Source: Vibrio sp. RE86
GTDB taxonomy: Bacteria > Pseudomonadota > Gammaproteobacteria > Enterobacterales > Vibrionaceae
DNA: 64,000 bases
Assembly (NCBI RefSeq): GCF_013114545.1
Contig: NZ_VTXI01000012.1
Span: forward strand, 1 to 64,000
Direction of reading: 5' to 3'
Below are positions 1 through 9,859 of this stretch, in pieces. Under the pieces are notes generated by a model. It did not search any database and was not told where the DNA came from. It was given only the letters and a program-made list of their open reading frames with translations. Both the position numbers and the translations under genes were made by a program. The stretch's first letter is position 1. Each line of letters starts with the position of its first letter.

Positions 1-13
1 GTCTTAGAAACAT

Positions 14-48
14 AAAAAATCCGAGTGCATGGAATACACTCGGATTTT
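14..48 (-). terminator. Intrinsic terminator of the SH3-domain gene
   Basis: A GC-rich hairpin (ATCCGAGTG paired with CACTCGGAT) is flanked by an A-run on the left and Ts on the right. It is therefore a terminator on the minus strand and probably works in both directions. It lies just downstream of the minus-strand gene that ends at 141. Confidence 0.75.
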
Positions 49-140
49 GACACCTTGGAAGGATCGTTCAACCGATCATTTAACCCTTAACTGATCGGCA
101 TTACACCGTCGAGTGACCTTTTTTCTATCAAGATTTTAGC

Positions 141-752
141 TTACGCCCAACCAGATGGAGAACGTTTTCTGCGTGGGATAATGTGAGGAAGAATCAAACC
201 AAATAGTAAGCCTAACCCCGCAACACCACCGCCGTACATAAAGTATTTAAGTAGTAGATCGTCTTTCTGCGTGTCGAGCTTGGCGCGAAGCTTACGAACT
301 TCTTCTTGAGATGTAGAGAGCTGTTGGCTCATCTCGCTATAGCCTTCCTCTAGTTCACTGATCTGGTTATTACGAGTTGCCAGAGAGTCCGCCAAACCGG
401 CTTTTTCTTGGTCAGCAGTAGCACGAGCGTTGGCGAGCTTTTCCTTCACTTCAGCGAGTTCTTTTTCTAACCTTGGTAGGCGCAACACCATACTCTCTTG
501 CTTGGTAACCAAGCGGCTTTCTACCCAGCCTTTACGGCCTTTCGCATCTTGAATCTGTGTGTAGCCAGAGTCTTTATTAGTAGAGAGCAGTTTAACTTTA
601 TCACCAGCGTCAACGCTGCCAATAATGCGAAATTGGTTGCTCGGACCAGAGTGCATGTAGGTGAATAGTTTATCAGAGATATAACGGTCTTGAGCGAATG
701 CAGCCGGTACAGCCAGCATTGATGCTAAAACCAAGCAAACCAGTTTTTTCAC
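141..752 (-). CDS. SH3 domain-containing membrane protein (YgiM/TIGR04211 family)
   Basis: The 203-residue protein has an N-terminal signal peptide (about 1-20, cleavage after AFA), a bacterial SH3 domain (about 24-85), a charged coiled-coil region (about 90-165), one transmembrane segment near 172-192 and a basic tail. This is the architecture of the YgiM family: the periplasmic SH3 and coiled coil are anchored by a C-terminal helix. The family's molecular function is not established. The start is GTG, supported by AAGGA six bases upstream. In E. coli ygiM lies near the CYTH gene ygiF, and here it is also close to the CYTH gene (3187-4704), with the phosphate transporter genes between them. 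The family assignment is firm; the function is unknown. Confidence 0.85.
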   Translation of the reverse strand: MKKLVCLVLASMLAVPAAFAQDRYISDKLFTYMHSGPSNQFRIIGSVDAGDKVKLLSTNKDSGYTQIQDAKGRKGWVESRLVTKQESMVLRLPRLEKELAEVKEKLANARATADQEKAGLADSLATRNNQISELEEGYSEMSQQLSTSQEEVRKLRAKLDTQKDDLLLKYFMYGGGVAGLGLLFGLILPHIIPRRKRSPSGWA

Positions 753-831
753 GGTAAATCCTTTAACAGTCTTTTAGTCTATATCTTGCTAATGCCAGAT
801 ATTAAGTAGTTTCCTAACCAACTGCAACAAA

Positions 832-855
832 GAAGGGAGGCTGAGCCTCCCTTTC
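832..855 (-). terminator. Terminator-like hairpin after the PiT gene
   Basis: An inverted repeat (GAAGGGAGG with CCTCCCTTTC, short loop) sits just past the stop of the minus-strand phosphate transporter gene. The T-tract on the minus strand is short, so termination strength is uncertain. Confidence 0.55.
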
Positions 856-907
856 TGCGGTTTTGAGTCAATAATGACAGTGTGTTAACACACGACTGAC
901 CTATTGA

Positions 908-2167
908 TTAAACGAACATTGCTTGAATTGCATAGAAGAATACAACCGCCAGTAGTGCACCTGCTGGTAGGGTTACAATCCAAGAAGCAACGATGTTACG
1001 TACTACGCCAAGGTTAAGTGCTGCGATACCACGAGCAAAACCAACACCAAGAACGGCACCAACTAGCGTTTGAGTCGTAGAAATTGGCAGACCAGTACCT
1101 GAAGCAAGAACAACCGTACATGCCGTTGCTAGCTGCGCAGCAAAGCCACGGCTAGGAGTCAGTTCAGTAATACCTGTACCAACGGTCGCCATTACTTTGT
1201 GACCAAGTGTCGCTAGACCCACAACAATACCGAAACCACCTAGAGGTAGAATCCACCAAGCGATGGTGCTCTTACCTGTGATTTCACCCATGTGCTCAAC
1301 TGTTGAAACAACCGCTGACAGTGGACCAATCGCGTTCGCTACATCGTTAGAACCGTGAGCAAATGCCATCGCACACGCTGTGATAACCATTAGTACGCTA
1401 AAGATGCCTTCAACACCCGCAAAGCCATGGTCGTCTTCGCGGCTTGCGAATTTCTTCTGAATGTAGAAGTAACCACCTGCCATGACCAATGCAGAAACCG
1501 CTGCAGCCCACGCCCATGCTTCACCGTTTGAAAGGTGCAGACCAACGTGCTTAAGACCTTTTTTGATGGTTACTAGTGCAATCACCATAGTAGTGATGAA
1601 CATGTACACAGGTACAAAGCGTTTTGCGTTAAATAGCGGCTTCTCGGTATCGAAGATCAGGCGCTGTGCACTAACAAAGATAACGTAAGCAAAGAAACCA
1701 GAGATAACAGGCGTAATAATCCAGCTACCTACAATGCCTTGAACTGAGCCCCAGTCCACTGCTTCTGTACCAACAGATACGCACGCAAAACCGATGATTG
1801 CACCGATGATTGAGTGAGTAGTCGATACTGGCCAGCCCATGTATGACGCTAATAGTAGCCACGTACCAGCGGCAAGAAGCGCTGACATCATGCCGTACAC
1901 AAGTACGTCAGGTTGGTGAGCAAATAGGGATGTTTCGATTACCCCTTTACGGATAGTGTCGGTTACTTCACCACCTGCAAGGTATGCACCTGCAAATTCA
2001 AAGATCATTGCGATAATGATCGCTTGTTTTACAGTCAGTGCTTTAGAGCCTACCGAGGTGCCCATTGCGTTCGCAACGTCATTCGCACCAATACCAATAG
2101 CCATCAAGAAACCGAAAGCTGCTGCAATAATAATCAGGACAGTGCCGTAGTTAGCAAGGATATCCAT
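908..2167 (-). CDS. Inorganic phosphate transporter, PiT family
   Basis: The 419-residue polytopic inner-membrane protein carries the PiT family's duplicated signature: GANDVANA at residues 27-34 and HGSNDVANAIG at about 268-278. Each is followed later by a P-[VI]-S-T-T motif. PiT proteins import phosphate, usually as a metal-phosphate complex, driven by the ion gradient. About ten hydrophobic segments are visible, and the length is normal for bacterial PiT. It lies downstream of a PhoU-like DUF47 gene on the same strand (132-bp gap), the usual pairing. The two probably form one operon, with the DUF47 protein modulating transport. ATG start with AGGT upstream. No obvious Pho box was found. 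Confidence 0.93.
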   Translation of the reverse strand: MDILANYGTVLIIIAAAFGFLMAIGIGANDVANAMGTSVGSKALTVKQAIIIAMIFEFAGAYLAGGEVTDTIRKGVIETSLFAHQPDVLVYGMMSALLAAGTWLLLASYMGWPVSTTHSIIGAIIGFACVSVGTEAVDWGSVQGIVGSWIITPVISGFFAYVIFVSAQRLIFDTEKPLFNAKRFVPVYMFITTMVIALVTIKKGLKHVGLHLSNGEAWAWAAAVSALVMAGGYFYIQKKFASREDDHGFAGVEGIFSVLMVITACAMAFAHGSNDVANAIGPLSAVVSTVEHMGEITGKSTIAWWILPLGGFGIVVGLATLGHKVMATVGTGITELTPSRGFAAQLATACTVVLASGTGLPISTTQTLVGAVLGVGFARGIAALNLGVVRNIVASWIVTLPAGALLAVVFFYAIQAMFV

Positions 2168-2299
2168 CGTAATACCTAGTTGTTTGATAACAAGCGGAGC
2201 AAAAATTTAGCACGACAAAACCCCTTCAGCGAATCAGTATTTATCGCCTAGCAGGGGTGTGAACCAGTTAGATGCTCTTCGTTATTTGGTTAACTTATT

Positions 2300-2986
2300 T
2301 TATGAGCGAGACAACATTACTTCCAGACGCGCACCAACACGTTGCGCCTGATCAGCAATTCCGCCTACCCACTCTAGAATTTTGTAAAGGAACATAACAT
2401 CAATTGGATTTAGATCGGCTTCGATTGTCATCAGTTGCTGACGAAGCTGAATCTGCATCGCATCGGTGTCGTCCTCAATCACATCCAGTTGATGGATCAT
2501 TTCAGCTACGAGAGTTACTTCGCGGCCTTTAAATCCAGTTTCCAATAATTCATCAAGCTCATTGATCACTTTCTGCGCTTGGTCAGCTGCGTCTAGGCAA
2601 CGTTTCACATACGCAATAAAGTTCTCTTGAAGAGGTGCAGGGATAGTCAATTGACGGCCATATACGCGACCAGCAATATCTTTTGCAAGGTTTGCGAGTT
2701 TATCTTGCTGCGTCAGTAGCTCCAGCATGTCGCTACGATCCACAGGCATAAATAAACCACGAGGAAGTTTGAGACGAATTTCGCGCTTTAAGACGTCGGC
2801 TTCTTTCTCTAGATGAGAAATTTGTGCACGGATCTCTGCTGCTTTTTCCCAATCGCCCTTTGAACTGACTTCAAAGAAGTTGACTAGGTGTGAACAACAC
2901 TCGTTTACACACACGACGTGGCGTTGCAAAGGTTTAATAGGGGACTTTGCAAATAACCCCATAATTGTATTTACTGGCATGGTCAT
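2300..2986 (-). CDS. PhoU-like DUF47 protein (TIGR00153 family)
   Basis: The 228-residue all-helical soluble protein belongs to the DUF47/TIGR00153 family. It shows acidic, metal-coordinating-type stretches of the PhoU fold (for example HLEKEADVLKREIR and QLDVIEDDTDAMQ). Members are almost always encoded next to a PiT transporter and are thought to regulate it; direct biochemical evidence is limited. The start at 2986 could instead be the ATG two codons downstream (2980), and neither has a strong ribosome site. It is first in a two-gene minus-strand unit with the PiT gene and diverges from the CYTH gene, so the 200-bp gap at 2987-3186 should hold both promoters. Confidence 0.85.
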   Translation of the reverse strand: MTMPVNTIMGLFAKSPIKPLQRHVVCVNECCSHLVNFFEVSSKGDWEKAAEIRAQISHLEKEADVLKREIRLKLPRGLFMPVDRSDMLELLTQQDKLANLAKDIAGRVYGRQLTIPAPLQENFIAYVKRCLDAADQAQKVINELDELLETGFKGREVTLVAEMIHQLDVIEDDTDAMQIQLRQQLMTIEADLNPIDVMFLYKILEWVGGIADQAQRVGARLEVMLSRS

Positions 2987-3186
2987 TCAACCCAATTAAT
3001 ATAACCTAAAAACTAACATACACCATTTCATGGCGAAATGTTGAACGATGGCTATAAAGGCGCGCATGTTAACCCATTAAATCACTCATTAAAACTGTTT
3101 TAGATCATCATTAAGTCGATATTTCTTTCTTGCCGAGTAAGAAAATTGGCCATATCCTGTCTCTATCTGCTTTGAAAGGTATAACT

Positions 3187-4704
3187 ATGGAAACCGAGAT
3201 AGAACTGAAGTTTTTTGTTTCTCCTGAATTTTCAGAGACTTTACGTCAAAAAATTTCTGAAACTAAAGTGCTTCAGCATAGCTGTCGAGAGCTTGGTAAC
3301 ACCTACTTTGATACGCCTGATAACTGGCTACGCCAGCATGATATTGGTATGCGTATTCGACGTTTTGATGACGTATTTGTTCAAACGGTTAAGACCGCAG
3401 GACGCGTGGTGGCTGGACTTCACCAAAGACCAGAATACAACGCAGAGCATGACAGTAACGAGCCTGATTTGACGCTCCACCCAAGTGACATTTGGCCGCA
3501 AGGGAAAGACATTCAAACGCTGCACTCTGAGCTGAACCCACTGTTTTCGACTAACTTTACGCGAGAGCAATGGCTGGTCGGTATGCCTGATGGTAGCCAA
3601 GTCGAAGTCGCTTTTGACCAAGGTAAAGTAGAAGCGAATGGTCTAGAAGATCCTATTTGTGAAGTCGAATTAGAGTTAAAGTCAGGCCAAACCGATGCTC
3701 TGTTCACTTTAGCTCGTAGTTTCTCGGAAGAGGGTGGCATGCGCCTTGGTAACCTAAGTAAAGCGGCGAAAGGTTATCGTTTAGCGATGGGTTATACAGG
3801 TGATGAAGTTAAACCACTTTCACTGGTCAATACGACGAAGAAAGATACGGTTGAGTCATGCTTTATCAACTCTTTAGAACATGCGCTTTCTCACTGGCAC
3901 TACCATGAGCAGATCTACTCTGAGCGAGATTCCATTGAAGCGGTTCATGAGATCAAACATTCAATCAGCTATATTCGCCAAATCTTAACGGTTTATGGTG
4001 GTGTGGTGCCACGTCGTGCTAGTGCTATCTTACGTCAGGAGCTGAAATGGCTAGAGCAAGACCTAGAGTGGCTCAATGATTATGACTACCTAGAAGATCT
4101 ACTTGACGATAAAGGCCATGCACTGCGTAAGTTAGACGCGCGCAAATTCCTAGTCGGCGAGCTAAAACTGCTCGAAGAGCAACTGCCTAAACGCGAACAG
4201 ATCATTGAGCTGCTGAACTCTGCTCGCTATACCGGGTTGTTACTTGATTTAAGTCGTTGGATTTTGACTCGTGGATGGCAGCCGTTCTTAGATGATAAGT
4301 CACGTGAAAAGATGGCGCTTAATATCGAGCATTTTTCAGTTCAGCAACTTGATCGCACTTGGGCTGAGCTGATGGAAGCCTTTCCACCAGAACGTAACCT
4401 CACTAGCCAAGACTATATTGATCACCAATACCGTCTAATGCGCAACTTGTATACGGGCGTGAGTTTTGCGAGCCTTTTTGAGTTGGAAGAGCGAGACAGC
4501 TTCCGTTTGCCGTGGAGTGACTTACTTCATGGCACGGATGATCTATTGAAGCTGAAAACGTTAGCACCGCTCGTAGGTAAGCTAGAAGGTGATGAACGTG
4601 AGCAGCTTGAGCGTTGGTTAGCGAGGCAAGAGAATTCAATCTTGCATGCGATGGAGCAGACTCGCATCATCTGCATCGAAGCAGAGCCATACTGGCAAGA
4701 TTAA
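3187..4704 (+). CDS. CYTH and CHAD domain protein, inorganic triphosphatase-like (YgiF)
   Basis: The 505-residue protein begins with a CYTH domain (residues 1 to about 205) carrying the diagnostic ExExK motif (EIELK, residues 4-8). A histidine-rich helical CHAD domain follows (about 225-480). E. coli YgiF, of the same layout, hydrolyses inorganic triphosphate with divalent metal; CHAD domains bind polyphosphate. I chose ATG 3187 because it has AAAGG at good spacing and places EIELK at the N-terminus. An upstream in-frame TTG at 3130 would add 19 unrelated residues. In E. coli ygiF is followed directly by glnE and hldE. Here an ion-channel gene and a chemoreceptor gene separate them. The next gene is convergent. 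Confidence 0.88.
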   Translation: METEIELKFFVSPEFSETLRQKISETKVLQHSCRELGNTYFDTPDNWLRQHDIGMRIRRFDDVFVQTVKTAGRVVAGLHQRPEYNAEHDSNEPDLTLHPSDIWPQGKDIQTLHSELNPLFSTNFTREQWLVGMPDGSQVEVAFDQGKVEANGLEDPICEVELELKSGQTDALFTLARSFSEEGGMRLGNLSKAAKGYRLAMGYTGDEVKPLSLVNTTKKDTVESCFINSLEHALSHWHYHEQIYSERDSIEAVHEIKHSISYIRQILTVYGGVVPRRASAILRQELKWLEQDLEWLNDYDYLEDLLDDKGHALRKLDARKFLVGELKLLEEQLPKREQIIELLNSARYTGLLLDLSRWILTRGWQPFLDDKSREKMALNIEHFSVQQLDRTWAELMEAFPPERNLTSQDYIDHQYRLMRNLYTGVSFASLFELEERDSFRLPWSDLLHGTDDLLKLKTLAPLVGKLEGDEREQLERWLARQENSILHAMEQTRIICIEAEPYWQD

Positions 4705-4723
4705 TCAATGTTAAGCGGGAGTT

Positions 4724-5479
4724 CTATGGCTCCCGTTTTGCTTTTTCTAAAGCGTCTAATCGCTTGAGGATCTCATCTTGCTTTTGAACGATTTCTATTA
4801 AAAGGCGCTCTTTGTTTTCTGCTCGTCTGTTTTGCATGTGAGTGGGTGAGGCGAGTAAAGAGGTGATTAAGCCTGAGATCATACCGAAAAGACCAACGCC
4901 GCATACAATCAAAACAGACGCTAAGACCTTGCCCCCATCAGTGACAGGATAGTGATCGCCATAGCCAACGGTAGATATTGTCACCAGTGCCCACCATAAG
5001 GCATCACCACCAGAATCAATATTAGCGCCAGGCGCTGAGCCTTCCATATACAGCATCATACTTGAGCCTAGAGTCAGCAGGACTACCATGATTAACAGGA
5101 TCGAAGCTAGTGTGGTTTCTCGACGATTGCTTAACAGTTCTTTCCATATATAGCGGCTTGAGCGAATGACTAAAATGACGCGCATGATGTGGAAGAGTCG
5201 GGCAAAACGCAGAGGCTCAATAACTGGGATACTGGCAATGAAGTCGATCCAGTGGCGTTTCATGAATTGCACTCGATCTGTTGCACGGATCAAATCTATC
5301 GTTAACTGTAGGAGGAATATGCTACAGATTATAAAGTCCAAGCCGATAAGAACTTGTCGAGTTTCATGGCTTAAAGGGAAAAACAGTAAGCCCGAGATCA
5401 CAAATAGCGCCATAAATGACAAGATTAGTGACAGCAAGCTCATCGGCTTTGTATCGTCTTTGGTATCATTCTTTTTCAT
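4724..5479 (-). CDS. Voltage-gated-type potassium/ion channel
   Basis: The protein (251 residues from ATG 5479) is a six-helix ion channel with a short C-terminal coiled coil. The selectivity filter TVGYGD lies in the pore loop between the last two membrane segments, which indicates potassium selectivity. The preceding S4-like helix has regularly spaced arginines (RFARLFHIMRVILVIRSSR), consistent with voltage sensing. A GTG at 5512 would add 11 residues; neither start has a convincing ribosome site, so the start is uncertain. It is convergent with the CYTH gene and divergent from the chemoreceptor gene. The physiological role is unknown. Confidence 0.85.
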   Translation of the reverse strand: MKKNDTKDDTKPMSLLSLILSFMALFVISGLLFFPLSHETRQVLIGLDFIICSIFLLQLTIDLIRATDRVQFMKRHWIDFIASIPVIEPLRFARLFHIMRVILVIRSSRYIWKELLSNRRETTLASILLIMVVLLTLGSSMMLYMEGSAPGANIDSGGDALWWALVTISTVGYGDHYPVTDGGKVLASVLIVCGVGLFGMISGLITSLLASPTHMQNRRAENKERLLIEIVQKQDEILKRLDALEKAKREP

Positions 5480-5592
5480 ACGAGGCTCGAAATAAATATA
5501 ACGCCCCGCCACTTAAAGCGGGTTTATAGAGCGTAAAAGACCTGTTTTGTATCAGGTACTCTCAATATATAAGACTTAGCGGAGTAACAACA

Positions 5593-6849
5593 ATGACCAA
5601 ACTGGCATTTAAGCCATGGGAACGAGTGATTACGGATATACGCCTCGTCCCTAAGATGGTAATGCTGATGGTGTTCAGTACGATACTGATTATCGCCAAA
5701 CAGCTATGGGACGCGAGTACCTTCCACGATTCTCTTCTAGCAGCGACTCAAAACGCACAAGTCGCTCAAGAGCATTATGAAGCTTATTTAGTTCAAGTGG
5801 CTTGGCAAACCGCGTTAATGATCATCGTTTTTGTTGTTCTTCTTCTTTTTGCTGCGCGCGTGATGTTGCGTCAAACTCAGTATCTAAGTGAAGCGATCAA
5901 AACCATGGCAGAGAAAGACCTATCTGTTCCAATTGAGATGGCATGTAAAGATGAATATGGCGATGTCGCACGTGAGCTTGAAAAAACACGTGTGCAACTG
6001 CAAGAGATGATTCGCTTACAAGTCGATGCGTCACAAGAGCTATCTGGCTTAACAGAAGTGATGACCTTGAGCATGTCTGAAACCAAAGAGTCTGCGCAAG
6101 AAGAGTTCAATGAGATTGACCAACTTGCAACCGCGATGAGTGAAATGACCTCTACTGTTCAAACGGTGGCAGAACACGCACAGAGTGCGTCGTCATTGAC
6201 GGAGAGTGCCTCTGGTCAAGCGGTGACAGGTCAACGTTTCGTTCAAGATACCGTGCAGAAAATCAGTGAACTATCGAAGGATATCTCAGCGTCTGCTCAA
6301 GCAGTTAACCAAGTTGAAGAGAGCGTTGAGTCTATCGGTAGCGTGGTCGGTACGATTCAAGGCATCTCAGAACAGACTAACCTTCTTGCTCTTAATGCAG
6401 CCATTGAAGCGGCACGTGCAGGTGAAGCGGGTCGAGGCTTTGCTGTGGTTGCGGATGAGGTTCGTAATCTTGCTCAGCGTACTCAGCAAGCGACGGTTGA
6501 AATCCAAGAGATGATCACTCAGCTTCAATCTAGTGCAAACTCGGCGGTTGATTTGATGGAAAAAAGTGTGGTCGAAGCGGCTGAAGGCGTTGATCTTGTG
6601 ACCAATGCAGGTAGTGAGCTGGACGGTATTGTTGGGCAGGTCACTCAGATTAATGACATGAATTTCCAAATTGCGACGGCGGCGGGTCAACAGAGCAGCG
6701 TGGCTGAAGAGATGAACCAGAATCTGACTAACGTTCGTGAGCTCGTTGAGGCTTCGGTTACTGTCGTTTCCGAGCTACTAGAAACCTCCGAAATCATGCA
6801 GCAGAACGCAGAAGAGTTAGATAAGAAAATTACTTCATTCAAAGTCTAA
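5593..6849 (+). CDS. Methyl-accepting chemotaxis protein without a sizeable sensor domain
   Basis: The 418-residue protein has two membrane helices (about 22-40 and 73-93) separated by only about 30 residues. A HAMP-like segment (about 94-145) and a signalling domain follow, with the conserved hairpin tip ([20 protein letters not shown] then [15 protein letters not shown]). These proteins control the CheA kinase in chemosensory arrays. The periplasmic loop is too short for a Cache or four-helix ligand domain, so the stimulus may be sensed through the membrane, by HAMP or through a partner. There is no NWETF-type CheR/CheB tether at the C-terminus. Good ribosome site (GGAG). It ends at a strong terminator. 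Confidence 0.92.
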   Translation: MTKLAFKPWERVITDIRLVPKMVMLMVFSTILIIAKQLWDASTFHDSLLAATQNAQVAQEHYEAYLVQVAWQTALMIIVFVVLLLFAARVMLRQTQYLSEAIKTMAEKDLSVPIEMACKDEYGDVARELEKTRVQLQEMIRLQVDASQELSGLTEVMTLSMSETKESAQEEFNEIDQLATAMSEMTSTVQTVAEHAQSASSLTESASGQAVTGQRFVQDTVQKISELSKDISASAQAVNQVEESVESIGSVVGTIQGISEQTNLLALNAAIEAARAGEAGRGFAVVADEVRNLAQRTQQATVEIQEMITQLQSSANSAVDLMEKSVVEAAEGVDLVTNAGSELDGIVGQVTQINDMNFQIATAAGQQSSVAEEMNQNLTNVRELVEASVTVVSELLETSEIMQQNAEELDKKITSFKV

Positions 6850-6868
6850 TTTGTTCAGATTGTTAGAT

Positions 6869-6901
6869 AAAACGCCCACTCAATCACAGTGGGCGTTTTT
6901 T
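6869..6901 (+). terminator. Intrinsic terminator after the chemoreceptor gene
   Basis: A perfect stem (ACGCCCACT with AGTGGGCGT, 7-nt loop) is followed by a run of Ts. It lies between the chemoreceptor gene and glnE and separates their transcription. Confidence 0.9.
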
Positions 6902-6966
6902 ATTGGTTTAAGTCTGGTATAAATAGTCCATAACCTTTCAAAGGCTTATTGAAACAAGGAAGAATC

Positions 6967-9807
6967 ATGCAACTGCCCGTCTCTCTCTCATCTATTTCTC
7001 AGTCGGCTATTGAGCCATTAGTTGAATCGCAAGCACTCGCGCATTGGCCTCAGTCATTGCTTGAACAACTTATCTATGTGGCAGGTTTAAGTAAATTTGT
7101 AACTGAGGTGGTAAAGACGGATGAGACTTTACAGCAAAACTTTCCAGAGATGTTGGCTGAAAATTCACGCAGTGAAAGCTATCGTGAGCGGTTGCAAGAG
7201 CTGTTGTCAGTTTGCAGTGATGAAATGCAAGGACATCGAGTACTAAGGCAATTCCGCAATCGAGAAATGACCTATATCGCGTGGCGGGACTTCACTCAAA
7301 GTTGGACGTTGGAAGAGAGCTTAGAGCATCTGTCTCAATTGGCCGAAGCGATGATTTTTGAAACCTATCAATGGCAATACAAAGCTTGTTGTGAATTGTG
7401 GGGCACACCGACCAATGCGCAAGGGGAAGCGCAGCCAATGCTGATTATTGGTATGGGTAAGCTTGGTGGTGGAGAGTTGAACTTCTCATCGGATATCGAC
7501 CTTATCTTCACCTATCCAGAAAATGGCGAAACCGAAGCTACGCGTCGTAGTATCGCCAATGCTCAGTTCTTTACTCGTTTAGGCCAACGCATTATTAAAG
7601 CGCTCGATCAGCAAACCTTTGATGGTTTCTGTTACCGCGTTGATATGCGACTGCGTCCGTTTGGGGAAAGTGGTCCTTTGGTGATGAGTTATGCCGCATT
7701 AGAAGACTATTACCAAGAACAAGGGCGAGACTGGGAACGCTACGCGATGATCAAAGCGCGAGTGATGGGACGAGAGATGTACCCTGAGTATCAAGAGTTG
7801 CGTCAAATGTTACGTCCATTCGTGTTCCGTCGTTACATCGATTTTAGTGCCATTCAGTCTTTACGCCGCATGAAGTCGATGATCAGTAGTGAAGTTCGTC
7901 GACGTGGCTTGAGCAACAACATCAAACTTGGGGCTGGCGGTATCCGTGAAATTGAGTTTATTGCGCAAGTGTTCCAGCTTATTCGCGGTGGCCGCGAGCC
8001 GAGCTTACGTCAGCGCGGATTGCTTGAAACCATTGATGCGATTGAAGAGCTAGAACAATTGACCTCACAAGAGTGCCATCACCTTCGTGATGCCTACAAA
8101 TTCTTGCGTCGCCTAGAAAACTTGCTCCAAGCGATGGCAGACAAGCAAACTCAAACACTACCTGAGTGTGATACCGAGCAGTTACAGCTCGCTGTGGCGA
8201 TGGGGTATCAGGCTTGGAGCGAGTTAACTGAGAACATACAAGCACATATGGCGAAAGTGCACGCGGTGTTTGCGGATCTTATTGGTGATGATGAAGAAGA
8301 ACAGCAAGACGTTGCCAAACACTTTACCGAGCTTTGGGACATGGTGGCAAAACCCGATGTGCTAGAGCATATCCTTGAGCATGATATTGGGATTGATGAG
8401 CCAAAGCCGATGGTTGATACCATCGTGCAGTTCAAAAAAGATCTAGCGAAAAAGACGCTTGGGCCTCGTGGCCGCGAAGTCTTGAATCGTTTGATGCCTA
8501 AAGTCTTCTCAGCCATTTACTCACATAAAGATGCGAAATTTGGTTTGTCACGAGTTTTACATTTGCTCCATCGTATCGTCACTCGCACAACCTACCTTGA
8601 GCTTCTGGATGAACACCAAGCCGCATTGACGCAACTGGTTCGTCTATGTACTGCAAGTCCAATGATTTCTGAGCAGCTTGGGCGCTACCCAATTCTATTG
8701 GATGAGTTGATTGACCCGCAGCAGCTTTATAATCCTATTCCACTTGAGAGCTACCGTAATGAATTGAGAGACTTCCTTGCACGCATTCCAGAAGACGACA
8801 TGGAACAGCAGATGGAAGCGCTACGTCAGTTCAAACAAATCTGTATTTTGCGTATTGCTGCCGCCGATATTGCAGGCGTGCTACCTGTGATGAAAGTGAG
8901 TGACCACTTAACCTATCTAGCAGAGGCGATTGTTGAGTCAGTAGTTAGCCAAGCTTGGCTACAAATGACGGAAAAATATGGCAAGCCAAGTCACTTAAAA
9001 GATAGAGAAGGTAAAGGCTTTGCGGTGATTGGCTACGGCAAAGTGGGCGGTTGGGAGCTGGGTTATAACTCCGACCTTGATATTGTGTTTATGCATGATT
9101 GTCCGGTTCATGCCTACACCGACGGCAAGAAAGAGGTGGATGCTCGCCAGTTCTATCTCAAATTAGCTCAGCGAATCATTCATATATTCTCGACGCGCAC
9201 TGCATCAGGCATTCTATATGAGGTGGATACTCGCCTTCGACCATCGGGGGCATCTGGACTATTGGTAAGTCCAACCGATGCATTCGAAGAGTACCAACGA
9301 GAAGATGCGTGGACATGGGAACATCAAGCGCTGGTGCGTGCTCGCATGATCTTCGGCGACCAACCATTGCAGCAGGCGTTTGCTAAAATTCGTCATGATA
9401 TTCTTACACTTGAACGTGATGAAACTAAGCTGATAAAAGATGTCTCGGAGATGCGCGTCAAAATGCGTGACCACTTGGGGGGTAAAAAAGCGGATCGTTT
9501 TATGCTCAAACAAGACCCCGGTGGGATTACTGATGTGGAGTTTTTGGCTCAATATTTAGTCTTGAACTACAGTCATAAAAAGCCGAAGCTGACCCGTTGG
9601 AGTGACAATGTTCGTATCTTCGAATCCATGATGGCACAAGGCATTCTTGAAGAGGCGGATGCGATGGCGCTGACTCATGCCTACACGACAATGCGCGATC
9701 AAATACACCATCGTAATTTATTGAATTTAGATGCCGATGTTGCAGAAAATAAATTTGTCAGTGAGCGAAAGCTTGTGACGAAACAATGGCACGAGTGGTT
9801 AGAATAA
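6967..9807 (+). CDS. glnE: Glutamine synthetase adenylyltransferase/adenylyl-removing enzyme
   Basis: The 946-residue product has the same length as E. coli GlnE. It contains two nucleotidyltransferase domains: the N-terminal one with [18 protein letters not shown] (about residue 162) and the C-terminal one with [18 protein letters not shown] (about residue 689). Each retains the paired acidic catalytic residues. In the known enzyme the N-terminal half removes AMP from glutamine synthetase and the C-terminal half attaches it, under control of PII and glutamine, so it sets GS activity to nitrogen status. I prefer ATG 6967 (AAGGAAGA upstream) over TTG 6949. hldE follows after 52 bp and is probably co-transcribed, as in E. 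coli. Confidence 0.97.
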   Translation: MQLPVSLSSISQSAIEPLVESQALAHWPQSLLEQLIYVAGLSKFVTEVVKTDETLQQNFPEMLAENSRSESYRERLQELLSVCSDEMQGHRVLRQFRNREMTYIAWRDFTQSWTLEESLEHLSQLAEAMIFETYQWQYKACCELWGTPTNAQGEAQPMLIIGMGKLGGGELNFSSDIDLIFTYPENGETEATRRSIANAQFFTRLGQRIIKALDQQTFDGFCYRVDMRLRPFGESGPLVMSYAALEDYYQEQGRDWERYAMIKARVMGREMYPEYQELRQMLRPFVFRRYIDFSAIQSLRRMKSMISSEVRRRGLSNNIKLGAGGIREIEFIAQVFQLIRGGREPSLRQRGLLETIDAIEELEQLTSQECHHLRDAYKFLRRLENLLQAMADKQTQTLPECDTEQLQLAVAMGYQAWSELTENIQAHMAKVHAVFADLIGDDEEEQQDVAKHFTELWDMVAKPDVLEHILEHDIGIDEPKPMVDTIVQFKKDLAKKTLGPRGREVLNRLMPKVFSAIYSHKDAKFGLSRVLHLLHRIVTRTTYLELLDEHQAALTQLVRLCTASPMISEQLGRYPILLDELIDPQQLYNPIPLESYRNELRDFLARIPEDDMEQQMEALRQFKQICILRIAAADIAGVLPVMKVSDHLTYLAEAIVESVVSQAWLQMTEKYGKPSHLKDREGKGFAVIGYGKVGGWELGYNSDLDIVFMHDCPVHAYTDGKKEVDARQFYLKLAQRIIHIFSTRTASGILYEVDTRLRPSGASGLLVSPTDAFEEYQREDAWTWEHQALVRARMIFGDQPLQQAFAKIRHDILTLERDETKLIKDVSEMRVKMRDHLGGKKADRFMLKQDPGGITDVEFLAQYLVLNYSHKKPKLTRWSDNVRIFESMMAQGILEEADAMALTHAYTTMRDQIHHRNLLNLDADVAENKFVSERKLVTKQWHEWLE

Positions 9808-9859
9808 CGCCGAGTCTTTATGCTAAACTCTTGCCCGAATTAGAATTTGGAGATCCATA

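Noticed and set aside
3130..3186. TTG-initiated extension of the CYTH gene
   Set aside because: Adds 19 residues ahead of the conserved EIELK motif; the ATG at 3187 has the ribosome site.
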